NCBI GenBank assembly: GCA_038318385.1
Contig: JBBQCD010000015.1
Span: 6,586-70,585, forward strand
Reading direction: 5' to 3'
DNA length: 64,000 bases
Source: Schlegelella_A sp038318385
Lineage (GTDB): Bacteria; Pseudomonadota; Gammaproteobacteria; Burkholderiales; Burkholderiaceae_C
A program made the translations under genes and the position numbers. This document shows, piece after piece, positions 13,215 to 19,977 of the stretch; within the stretch, counting starts at the first letter, position 1, and every line of letters starts with the position of its first letter. A model generated the notes under the pieces. That model was not told the DNA's origin, made no database searches, and saw only the letters and a list, made by a program, of their open reading frames with translations.

Positions 13215-14522
13215 ATGATCAGGGCCATCGACGCGCTCGAGCTCGAGCAACTGCTGCGCTCGCTCGCCCAGCCCGCGGCGCTCGCCGAGCTGGCGGTGCT
13301 GGTCGGATGCCTGCTCGTCGCCTGGGCTCTGGTGCGGGCGCTGCGTGGCCCCTCGGTGCCGGTCGCCTCGGTCTGGTTCGGCGACCGGATCATCGACGGT
13401 GTGCTCTTCCCGGTGCTGGCCCTGGCGCTGGCCTTCGGTGCCCGGCTGGTCCTCGAAGGGGTGCTCCAGCCGGCGGTGTTCAGGCTCGCGGTCCCGATCC
13501 TGGTGTCGCTCGTGGCGATCCGCCTGAGCGTGCGGGTGCTCGGTGCGACGTTTCCGGCCACCCCGTGGGTCCGGATCGTCGAACGCAGCATCTCCTGGAT
13601 CGCCTGGATCGGGGTGGTGCTGTGGGTCACCGGCATCGGACCGTTGCTGCTCGATGCGATGGGCGACGTGCGCTGGAAGATCGGCGCTTCCGAGATGTCG
13701 CTGCGCAACATCGTCGAAGGCGTGCTGACGGCCGGCGTGGTGCTCGTCCTCGCGCTCTGGATCTCGGCCGCGATCGAGCGCAAGCTGCTGCGCAGCGGCA
13801 GCCGCGCCGACCTGTCGATTCGCAAGATGGCGGCCAACATCGTGCGCTCGCTGCTGCTCTTCGTTGGCCTGCTGTTCGCGCTGTCGGCGGTCGGCATCGA
13901 TCTCACCGCGCTGTCGGTGGTCGGTGGCGCGATCGGAGTCGGGGTGGGCTTCGGCCTGCAGAAGATCGCCGCGAACTATGTCAGCGGCTTCGTTATCCTG
14001 GCCGAGCGCAGCCTGCGCATCGGCGACATGGTGAAGGTCGAGAACTTCGAGGGCCGCATCACCGACATCCGCACCCGCTACACCGTCATCCGCTCGCTCG
14101 GCGGACGCGAGGCGATCGTGCCGAACGAGACCCTGATCACGACCCGGGTGGAGAACGCCTCGCTCGCCGATCCGCGGGTGCTGATCACATCGTCGGTGCA
14201 GGTGGCCTATGGCACCGACGTGCCGCGGCTGCAGCCACTGCTGGTCCAGGCGATGCTGCAGGTGACCCGGGTGATCGACGATCCGGGCCCGAGCGTGCAG
14301 CTCCTGGCCTTCGCCGCCGACGGCCTGGAGTTGCGGCTGCTGTTCTGGATACGCGATCCGGAGAACGGCCAGGGCAACGTCACGTCCGAGGTCAATCTCG
14401 CCGTGCTGGCAGTGCTCAATGCCGAGCACGTCGAGATCCCGTACCCGCAGCGGGTCGTCCATGCGGTCGCGGCTCCGCAGAGGCCGGCCGCGGACGTTCC
14501 GCCGCCGGAGATTGCGCGATGA
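13215..14522 (+). CDS. MscS-family mechanosensitive channel
   Basis: 435 residues. Several N-terminal membrane helices precede the MscS pore region. The pore helix is Gly/Ala rich (GGAIGVGVGFGLQKIAANYVSGF), followed by the beta domain (SLRIGDMVKVENFEGRITDI, YTVIRSLGGREAIVPNE). The C-terminus ends in a Pro/Ala-rich tail. Such channels open on membrane tension and release solutes during osmotic down-shock. The ATG is preceded by GAGGCCGGCGG, a plausible ribosome site, and lies 9 bases after the HDAC-like stop, so the two are probably cotranscribed. Confidence 0.92.
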   Translation: MIRAIDALELEQLLRSLAQPAALAELAVLVGCLLVAWALVRALRGPSVPVASVWFGDRIIDGVLFPVLALALAFGARLVLEGVLQPAVFRLAVPILVSLVAIRLSVRVLGATFPATPWVRIVERSISWIAWIGVVLWVTGIGPLLLDAMGDVRWKIGASEMSLRNIVEGVLTAGVVLVLALWISAAIERKLLRSGSRADLSIRKMAANIVRSLLLFVGLLFALSAVGIDLTALSVVGGAIGVGVGFGLQKIAANYVSGFVILAERSLRIGDMVKVENFEGRITDIRTRYTVIRSLGGREAIVPNETLITTRVENASLADPRVLITSSVQVAYGTDVPRLQPLLVQAMLQVTRVIDDPGPSVQLLAFAADGLELRLLFWIRDPENGQGNVTSEVNLAVLAVLNAEHVEIPYPQRVVHAVAAPQRPAADVPPPEIAR

Positions 14523-14610
14523 GCGACCCCGCCAGCGCCACCACGCCGCGGCCTTGACGCCTTGCCAGGCCTCTGAGGTGACCCGCTCGGGCGTCTGGTA
14601 GCGTTCCTCC

Positions 14611-15294
14611 ATGGCGACGGTCACACTCGACGGCAAGCGCATCCTGGTCACCCAGGCCGGCGACTTCATGGGGCCGACCCTTTGCGAGGTGCTGGCGGAA
14701 TGCGGTGCGCAGGTCGTCGCCAGCAGCGCGTCGCCGCTCGGCCCCGATGCCGCCGCCGCCATCGTCGACGCCGCAGGTGCGATCGACGTCCTGGTCGTCA
14801 ACCTCGCCATACCGGCGCCGTCGACGGCCGCGGCGCAGGCCACCGACGCCGAATGGCGCGACACCTTCGCCGCGCTCGTCGACCCGTTGCCGCGGCTGGT
14901 CCGCGCGGCGCTGCCGGCCATGATCGCCCGCCGCTCCGGAAAGATCCTGGTGATGGGAAGCGCGTCGGCCTTGCGCGGCATGAAGCGCACTTCGACCTAC
15001 AGCGCGGCGCGCGGGGCTCAGCTCGCCTACGCACAGGCGGTCGGCGTCGAAGTCGCGCCGCACGGCATTCAGGTCAACGCGATCGCCCAGAACTTCGTCG
15101 AGAACCCGACCTACTTCCCGCCCGCGGTCCAGGCCGATCCGCGTTTCCAGGAGCGACTGCGGCGCGAGGTGCCGCTCGGCCGCCTGGTGGCGGCCCGCGA
15201 GGATGCGCAGTTCGCCGCTTACCTGTGCAGCGACGCCGCCGACTGCTTCGTCGGCCAGGTGTTTCCCGTGTGCGGCGGCTGGGTGGCCCGCTAG
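14611..15294 (+). CDS. Halohydrin dehalogenase-like SDR protein
   Basis: 227 residues, short-chain dehydrogenase fold with two departures that together define halohydrin dehalogenases. The nucleotide-binding motif TGxxxGxG is replaced by T-x4-F-x-G (Thr14, Phe19, Gly21), and the catalytic Tyr-x3-Lys is replaced by Ser117-x12-Tyr130-x3-Arg134. The C-terminal part also follows known family members from memory: NFVENPTYFP, then EVPLGRL and FVGQVFPVCGG resemble HheB. Known enzymes release halide from vicinal halohydrins to give epoxides without NAD(P). Whether this protein has that activity is untested; the alternative is an SDR that lost its cofactor. It lies 88 bases after mscS, with no obvious metabolic partner nearby and no clear ribosome site. 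Confidence 0.8.
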   Translation: MATVTLDGKRILVTQAGDFMGPTLCEVLAECGAQVVASSASPLGPDAAAAIVDAAGAIDVLVVNLAIPAPSTAAAQATDAEWRDTFAALVDPLPRLVRAALPAMIARRSGKILVMGSASALRGMKRTSTYSAARGAQLAYAQAVGVEVAPHGIQVNAIAQNFVENPTYFPPAVQADPRFQERLRREVPLGRLVAAREDAQFAAYLCSDAADCFVGQVFPVCGGWVAR

Positions 15295-15423
15295 CGTTGC
15301 TGCATGGCGTCCCGCCGGCGCGCAGTCGGTGAAACCCGGCCCCGTCGATGCTGCCCGCGCGCGATACTCGGGCGCGGATTCAAGCTCCGCCCCTCGACAC
15401 ACCGAAGAACTGGAGACCGCATC

Positions 15424-16023
15424 ATGATGAACAGATCACTCGCTGCCTTTTTCGCCGCGATCAGTGTGGCCGTGGCCCTCGGCGGTTGCGCCATGGTTGC
15501 GCCGATGACCGGGTGGACGACCCTGGTCGACGGCACCGCCGGACTCGAGAATTTCAACCGCGTCGGTGACGCCAACTGGAATGCAGCCGATGGCGCCATC
15601 CAGGCTTCGCAGGGCGGCAAGGACCCGGGCTACCTCGTGTCCAAGCAAAGCTACGGCGACTTCATGCTGCGCGCCGAGTTCTGGTCCAGCGACGACGCCA
15701 ACAGCGGCATCTTCCTGCGCTGCCAGAACCCTGCGGTGATCACCGACGAGAACTGCTACGAGGCCAACATCTTCGATCAGCGACCCGACCCGACCTACGG
15801 CACCGGGGCCGTCGTCAAGGTCGCCAAGGTCTCGCCGATGCCCAAGGCCGGTGGCAAGTGGAACACCTACGAGATCACCGCCAAGGGCAACCGCCTCGTC
15901 CTGGTGCTCAACGGCGTCCAGACGGTCGATGTGCAGGACTCGAAGTTCGCGAAGGGTCCGATCGCGCTGCAGTGGGGCAAGGGCGTCATCAAGTTCCGCA
16001 AGGTGCAGGTCAAGCCGATCTGA
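15424..16023 (+). CDS. DUF1080 (3-keto-disaccharide hydrolase-like) lipoprotein
   Basis: 199 residues. The signal peptide ends in lipobox LGGC, so it is probably a lipoprotein. The rest is one DUF1080 concanavalin-like beta sandwich: TGWTTLVDGT, YLVSKQSYGDFMLRAEFW, NSGIFLRCQNP, GKWNTYEITAKGNRL, and a terminal IKFRKVQVKPI strand. Members include 3-keto-glucoside hydrolases, but many have no known activity. The ATG at 15424 follows CTGGAGACCGCATC with a GGAG site. The gene stands alone after a 129-base gap and is convergent with the cytochrome c gene. Confidence 0.88.
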   Translation: MMNRSLAAFFAAISVAVALGGCAMVAPMTGWTTLVDGTAGLENFNRVGDANWNAADGAIQASQGGKDPGYLVSKQSYGDFMLRAEFWSSDDANSGIFLRCQNPAVITDENCYEANIFDQRPDPTYGTGAVVKVAKVSPMPKAGGKWNTYEITAKGNRLVLVLNGVQTVDVQDSKFAKGPIALQWGKGVIKFRKVQVKPI

Positions 16024-16101
16024 TTCGTCCCACCATTCGCCGTTCGACGCCGCAGAACGCGGCGACGTCGAGGTCGGCCGACGGCCGGCCGCCTCCCGCC
16101 T

Positions 16102-17010
16102 TCAACGCCCTTCGCCGGTGGCGAGCGGCTTCAGGCGCTTCAGGTGCAGGTAGAGCGCCTGGACATCGGTGTCGCTCAGCTCGCGCATGCTCGCGAATGG
16201 CATGACCGTGCTGACCCCCGTGCCGTCCGGGCGCTTGCCGCTGCGCAGCATCGCTGCGAAGGCCTGGGCATCCGGATAGCGGCCCATCACGGTTCCCGTC
16301 CCCGGGGTCAGGTTGGCTGCCGGCGGCCAGTCCGGCGGGCCACCGGAAATCTTGCCGCCCGCGAGGCCGGCGCCGTGGCAGCCGATGCACGCATTGGCGA
16401 CGTAGGCGCCGTGCTCTGCACTCACGGCCTCGGTCACGGGCTGCGACGGTGGCAAGGTGTGGTCGATCTTCGAGGCGGCGTCGGGGATCAACCCGAAGCC
16501 GTACAGCGCCTTCATCGGCAGCGGCAGATTGATCGCCGCGCCGCCACCCTGCGCGGGCGGCATCTGCGAGACGAAGCCGACGAGGGCGGCGAGGTCGCTG
16601 TCGGTGAACCGGTTGTAGTCCTCGCTGGGCATCACGAGGACGGGTTGGCCACTCGGCTTGACCCCATGGCGGATGGTCCGCACCCAGTCCACCGCCGCAT
16701 AGCGGGCCACCACGTTGTTCGGCCCGGGGGTGATGTTCGGTGAATGAACCAGGAAGCCCTTGCCGTCGTTGACGACGTCCCTGCCCGCACCGTCCGGGCC
16801 GTGGCACTCGGCGCAACCGCGCGACATGAAGAGGTAGCGGCCGCGCGCGACGGCCGCCGTGTCGGTGGCCGGCGGCACTGCGACCACGGACACCTCGACC
16901 TTGCGGTGCTGCTTGCGATCGCCGAGTTCAGCGCCGACGAGCACGGCTGCGGCGGCGATCACCAACAGCCCGGACGCGCCGAGGAGACCGTACTTCATCC
17001 AGCGTTTCAT
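16102..17010 (-). CDS. Membrane-anchored dihaem cytochrome c
   Basis: 302 residues. One N-terminal membrane helix (about residues 8-28) anchors two c-type haem domains in the periplasm. The first haem site is C66-A-E-C69-H70; the second is CIGCH in GAYVANACIGCHG. Candidate axial Met residues lie in PVLVMPSEDY and STVMPFAS. The overall form resembles cytochrome subunits of alcohol or other periplasmic dehydrogenases, although no dehydrogenase is adjacent. The ATG at 17010 is preceded by GGAG about 7 bases upstream; an in-frame ATG at 17022 sits on that site, so the inner start is preferred. It is the last gene of the cupin/hemerythrin row, 25 bases after the hemerythrin-like gene. Confidence 0.88.
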   Translation of the reverse strand: MKRWMKYGLLGASGLLVIAAAAVLVGAELGDRKQHRKVEVSVVAVPPATDTAAVARGRYLFMSRGCAECHGPDGAGRDVVNDGKGFLVHSPNITPGPNNVVARYAAVDWVRTIRHGVKPSGQPVLVMPSEDYNRFTDSDLAALVGFVSQMPPAQGGGAAINLPLPMKALYGFGLIPDAASKIDHTLPPSQPVTEAVSAEHGAYVANACIGCHGAGLAGGKISGGPPDWPPAANLTPGTGTVMGRYPDAQAFAAMLRSGKRPDGTGVSTVMPFASMRELSDTDVQALYLHLKRLKPLATGEGR

Positions 17011-17035
17011 GGGTGGCTCCATCGTGTCGGGTTCG

Positions 17036-17806
17036 TCAGGCCGCAGCCAGCTGGCCGGGCCGCTCGGCGACGCCCAGCGTGCGCGCGAGCTTAATCCAGC
17101 CGCGCGCATCCACATAGGGCCGGACCGACTCCAGCACGCCGAGGAACGCTTCGGGTGGCATGCCGGCCTTCGCGCCGTTCAGCACGGCGGCGCGCTCGCC
17201 CGGGTTGAGGGCCGGCACCATCCAGCGTGCCACGAGCAGGTTTTCCTGCGGCGAGATGCTCGCGAGCAGGCGGTCGTGGATCGCCAGCAATTCGGCATCG
17301 CTGTAGCAGGCCCAGAGCGATGCGTTGTTGACCGTTTCCTCGATGTGCATGTGCTGGAAGTGCTCGGCGACGAACAGCGCCAGGTGACGGTAGAGGCGAA
17401 GCGCCCGCGCCGGGCGGTCGACCGGCGTGGCCTTCGGCAGCGCGCGCGCTTCGGCGCGCAGCGCCTCGATGCTGGCCAGGTGTTCGACGTGGTCGTCTGC
17501 CGTGCGACGAGCCCCTGCCGGCAGGCGCGCCTCGATCGCGGTGTGCACGAACTCGTTCTCGTGGCGGATGTGGCTGACGCAGAGATTCAGCAGGTCCTCG
17601 ACCTGGGCCAGCGTGGCCGCGGTCTCGTCGATGTCGTCGACGTCCAGCCTGCCGAGAACCGACAGGGTCTGCGTCATCATGCTGCGCAGGGCCTTGTGGA
17701 TCGGGGCGTAGAAGTCGAAGCGGGACGTGACGGCCGGTTCGGCAACGAATGCAGTCGCGACGGATTCGGTGGTGGCGACGGCGGTGGATTCGAGAGCGGT
17801 GTACAT
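17036..17806 (-). CDS. Hemerythrin-like HHE-domain protein
   Basis: 256 residues, predicted all-helical and His rich. Candidate metal ligands appear in helix order: H37 (PIHKAL), H79, H82 and E83 (SHIRHENEF), H106 and H109 (DHVEHL), and H141, H149, H152, H154 and E156 (HLALFVAEHFQHMHIEE). This spacing fits an HHE/hemerythrin di-iron four-helix bundle, which binds O2 or NO or protects iron-sulfur proteins. No signal peptide, so cytoplasmic. The start has a good AAGGAAG site. It sits between a small exported peptide and a dihaem cytochrome c in a tightly spaced row, which suggests a redox- or gas-related task for the whole operon. Confidence 0.75.
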   Translation of the reverse strand: MYTALESTAVATTESVATAFVAEPAVTSRFDFYAPIHKALRSMMTQTLSVLGRLDVDDIDETAATLAQVEDLLNLCVSHIRHENEFVHTAIEARLPAGARRTADDHVEHLASIEALRAEARALPKATPVDRPARALRLYRHLALFVAEHFQHMHIEETVNNASLWACYSDAELLAIHDRLLASISPQENLLVARWMVPALNPGERAAVLNGAKAGMPPEAFLGVLESVRPYVDARGWIKLARTLGVAERPGQLAAA

Positions 17807-17828
17807 GGGTCTTCCTTTGCAACGTGGG

Positions 17829-18074
17829 TCAGAGGGATCGCGCGGGCGCCGGCGGATCTCCCGGCAGGGCCGTCAGTGTCCTGGCGGCACCCGGGATGTT
17901 CATCGCCCGAAGGAGCCATGGGCCGCTGTCACGACGGGCCATCGGCGGGTACGCGGCGGGCGACGCACCGACCCACGCCTGCGCGATGGCCGGCCCGGGA
18001 CAGGGTCGGGCGCCGACGACGATGACGGTGAAGGCGAGGGCGCCGGTCAGGCTGGCAATGGCGTATGTCTTCAT
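17829..18074 (-). CDS. Small exported hypothetical protein (81 residues)
   Basis: 81 residues. The N-terminus (MKTYAIASLTGALAFTVIVVG) looks like a Sec signal peptide or single membrane helix; the rest is short and Pro/Ala rich with MARRDSGPWLLRAM in the middle. Its ATG overlaps the TGA of the upstream cupin gene (18071-18074), a typical coupling arrangement that supports a real gene. The segment encoding MARR..WLLRAM lies in a 43-bp direct repeat whose other copy follows the first cupin gene. No known family recognised. Confidence 0.55.
   Translation of the reverse strand: MKTYAIASLTGALAFTVIVVGARPCPGPAIAQAWVGASPAAYPPMARRDSGPWLLRAMNIPGAARTLTALPGDPPAPARSL
17901..17943. repeat. Direct repeat copy 1 (behind cupin gene 2)
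   Basis: The first 18 bases (17901-17918) are identical to 18474-18491, and the last 8 (GGGCCATC) are also shared, with weaker matching between. On the minus strand it encodes part of the small exported protein (MARRDSGPWLLRAM). The partner copy encodes MARRRTTRWLLRAM in an unassigned stretch. Confidence 0.6.
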
Positions 18075-18418
18075 GGTTGAGCACTCTCGGGACCTGGCGT
18101 CGGCATGTACACGGTGACGAGTTGCATCGCGACGGCGGTGTCGTTGATGAACCGGTGCGGCGCACCTGCCGGCAGGCGCAGGGTGCAGGGGGCGCTGAAG
18201 CGCAGCGGACCGGCGTCGAGGATCAGCTTGCCGCTGCCGGCGAGCACCACCACCACGCGCAACTGCGGGTGCACTGCGCCGGCGGTTGCCGTTCCGGCCT
18301 CGATGCAGGCCGTCTCGACCTGGAACGGCGATCCGCAGAGCACGGCGTCGGCGACGGTCCGGGTGCAGCGTCCTTCATCGAGGTGGCGCGGAAGCATCGT
18401 ATGGCTGATGACGTTCAT
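18071..18418 (-). CDS. Cupin-domain protein 2
   Basis: 115 residues, a single small cupin barrel: VVVVLAGSGKLILDAG for motif 1 and LPAGAPHRFIND for motif 2. The usual HxH(x)E metal set is incomplete (HPQLRVVV), so metal binding may be lost or altered. It resembles the neighbouring upstream cupin in the same order of strands (AGSG.L, LRLP.G.PH.F) and is probably a paralogue. Its stop overlaps the ATG of the small exported peptide. Role unknown; such cupins act as sensors, isomerases or oxygenases. Confidence 0.8.
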   Translation of the reverse strand: MNVISHTMLPRHLDEGRCTRTVADAVLCGSPFQVETACIEAGTATAGAVHPQLRVVVVLAGSGKLILDAGPLRFSAPCTLRLPAGAPHRFINDTAVAMQLVTVYMPTPGPESAQP

Positions 18419-18473
18419 GGATTGCGGGATCGATTGGCGATGAAGGCAGTCTGCGGAATTGCGCGCGAGCGGC

Positions 18474-18516
18474 CATCGCCCGAAGGAGCCACCGGGTGGT
18501 TCGGCGGCGGGCCATC
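18474..18516. repeat. Direct repeat copy 2 (behind cupin gene 1)
   Basis: Partner of the repeat at 17901-17943. It lies in the 122-base gap between the two cupin genes. A short minus-strand reading frame crosses it (46 codons from an ATG at 18515, ending at 18375 inside cupin 2). I do not call that frame a gene. Apart from this repeat I see no other element in the gap. Confidence 0.55.
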
Positions 18517-18540
18517 ACGCGGCCGCCGGTGGACTCGGCA

Positions 18541-18918
18541 TCAACTGGCCCACGGCAACTCGAGCGCTGATCCGTCCGGAAGGTAGACGCGGACCGGGCT
18601 CGCGGCGAAGGTTGCAACCAGCTCCAGCGGCTGCGGTCCGACGTTGAAGATCTGGTGCACGCGTCCGCGCGGGAGCGTCAGCACGCTGTCGGATCCGAAT
18701 CGGAAGGCTTGCTCATCGATGTGCAGTTCACCGCTGCCGGCGGAGCAGAGAACGACCTCCTCGCAGTCGTGGCGGTGCGGCGGCGTCGCCGCCCCCGGGG
18801 CCAGGGTCTGGCGCCACACACTCAGTTCGCGACAGCCGGTCGGGCCTCCGGCCCAGGTGGCGTGGGCGACGCCGGCGATCGGCGTGGCGGTGGGGCGGAG
18901 TTGTTCGTGGACATACAT
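18541..18918 (-). CDS. Cupin-domain protein 1
   Basis: 125 residues. Single cupin barrel with a good metal site: HRHDCEEVVLCSAGSGELH supplies two His and a Glu, and RGRVHQIFN supplies the C-terminal His. This is the pattern of small cupins that bind Mn, Fe or Zn. First gene of the minus-strand row that continues with cupin 2, a small peptide, a hemerythrin-like protein and a dihaem cytochrome. Its start is 151 bases from the divergent lysR gene, and the shared intergenic region carries a perfect LysR-type palindrome. Confidence 0.85.
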   Translation of the reverse strand: MYVHEQLRPTATPIAGVAHATWAGGPTGCRELSVWRQTLAPGAATPPHRHDCEEVVLCSAGSGELHIDEQAFRFGSDSVLTLPRGRVHQIFNVGPQPLELVATFAASPVRVYLPDGSALELPWAS

Positions 18919-19030
18919 GGGGCGCTCCTCGGGGCTGGGTTGTTCGAAGGCCGCAACGGCAGGATGTCGTTGGGTCGTTGCCAGTTTCCCGGCGTGCGAG
19001 TCCTTTGAGAAGAGGCCCTAGAGGCGTAGG

Positions 19031-19053
19031 ATTGAGGACAAATATTCCTCAAT
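19031..19053. promoter_or_regulatory. LysR-type operator palindrome
   Basis: ATTGAGGA (19031-19038) and TCCTCAAT (19046-19053) are perfect reverse complements separated by 7 AT-rich bases. The 23-bp element ends 16 bases before the lysR ATG and about 110 bases upstream of the first cupin gene. Size, AT-rich spacer and place in a divergent regulator/target gap fit a LysR-type recognition site with autoregulation. Confidence 0.7.
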
Positions 19054-19069
19054 CGATCAGAGGCCGAAC

Positions 19070-19954
19070 ATGCAGGGACTGCAGCAGTTCATCGCCTTCG
19101 CCGATACTGCCAAGCACGGAAGCTTTGCCGCGGCGGCACGCGAGCACGGCGTCTCTCCCTCGGCACTGGCCAAGGCCGTGAGTCGCCTGGAGACCTCGCT
19201 CGGCGTCAAGCTGTTTCACCGCACGACGCGCCAGGTCACGTTGACGGGCGACGGCGAGCGCCTCTTCCACCGCTGCCAGCGCGTGCTGGCCGAGGTTGAC
19301 GACCTGGAGGCGGAAGCGGCCGGGACGCGCGCCGCCCCGACCGGCGTGCTGCGCATCGATGCACCGATCGTCTATGGACGGCGCGTGCTGCTGCCGGTGC
19401 TGGTTCGGCTGGTGGAACAGCACCCCGGGCTGCAACTCGACCTGCGGCTGCAGGATGCCTATGTCGATCTCGTCAAGGACGGCATCGACATGGCCATACG
19501 CGTCGGTGCGCTCGGCGACTCGGGTCTCGTCGCGCGCCGCTTCGCCAGCATGAGCCTGTTGCTCGTCGCCAGCCCTGCCTACGTCCACCGCCATGGCGCG
19601 CCGCGCACGCTGGACCAGCTGTCGAGCCACAGGGCCGTGGTCTTCCGGCAGCCGACGAGCGGACGCCAGCGGCCATGGCAGTTCCGCACGCGCGGGCAAC
19701 CGGTCGAGTTGCATCCGCCGTCGCGCGTGATCATCGACGACGGCGAGGCGATGGCCGCTGCAGCCGCGGCGGGCGTCGGCGTCGCCCAGTTGCCCGACAA
19801 CATGGTCGACCAACAGATCCAGCGCGGCGAGCTCGTCGAGTTGCTGCCCGGCCACCGCCCTCCGCCGATGCCCGTGAGTGCGGTCTATCCCTCCGGGCGG
19901 CTCGTTCCGCCACGCGTGCGCGCGGTCCTGGAGGCGCTCGAGCAGCTGTGCTGA
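19070..19954 (+). CDS. LysR-family transcriptional regulator
   Basis: 294 residues. N-terminal winged helix-turn-helix (FIAFADTAKHGSFAAAAREHGVS, then ALAKAVSRLETSLGVKLFHRTTRQVTLT) followed by the periplasmic-binding-like effector domain starting near GVLRIDAPIVYGRRVLLPVL. It is closest to the CrgA/PA-type subgroup that often controls a divergent neighbour. Here the divergent neighbours are the cupin/hemerythrin/cytochrome genes. The ATG at 19070 lies just after a perfect palindrome, so repression of its own transcription is likely. The inducer is unknown. Confidence 0.92.
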   Translation: MQGLQQFIAFADTAKHGSFAAAAREHGVSPSALAKAVSRLETSLGVKLFHRTTRQVTLTGDGERLFHRCQRVLAEVDDLEAEAAGTRAAPTGVLRIDAPIVYGRRVLLPVLVRLVEQHPGLQLDLRLQDAYVDLVKDGIDMAIRVGALGDSGLVARRFASMSLLLVASPAYVHRHGAPRTLDQLSSHRAVVFRQPTSGRQRPWQFRTRGQPVELHPPSRVIIDDGEAMAAAAAAGVGVAQLPDNMVDQQIQRGELVELLPGHRPPPMPVSAVYPSGRLVPPRVRAVLEALEQLC

Positions 19955-19977
19955 AGCGAAGTCCCCGGCGCTTCAGC
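19950..19977. terminator. Bidirectional stem-loop over two converging stop codons
   Basis: GCTGAAGCG (19950-19958) pairs exactly with CGCTTCAGC (19969-19977) around a 10-base loop. The left arm contains the lysR TGA (19952-19954) and the right arm contains the complement of the regulator gene's TGA (19973-19975). There is no T-run on either side, so it may be a factor-dependent or weak bidirectional terminator. Confidence 0.5.

Noticed and set aside
12183..14990. A 935-codon minus-strand frame opposite the HDAC-like and mscS genes
   Set aside because: The plus strand here has two certain genes with catalytic motifs; the minus translation is low-complexity His/Asp/Arg/Gln rich.
16048..16064. 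CGCCGC/GCGGCG hairpin between the DUF1080 and cytochrome genes
   Set aside because: Six-bp GC stem of a kind expected often by chance here; no T-run.
18375..18617. Possible small gene between and overlapping the two cupin genes
   Set aside because: It overlaps cupin 2 and the 3' end of cupin 1 and lacks a ribosome site; only the repeated WLLRAM segment supports it, so I report the repeat and not a gene.
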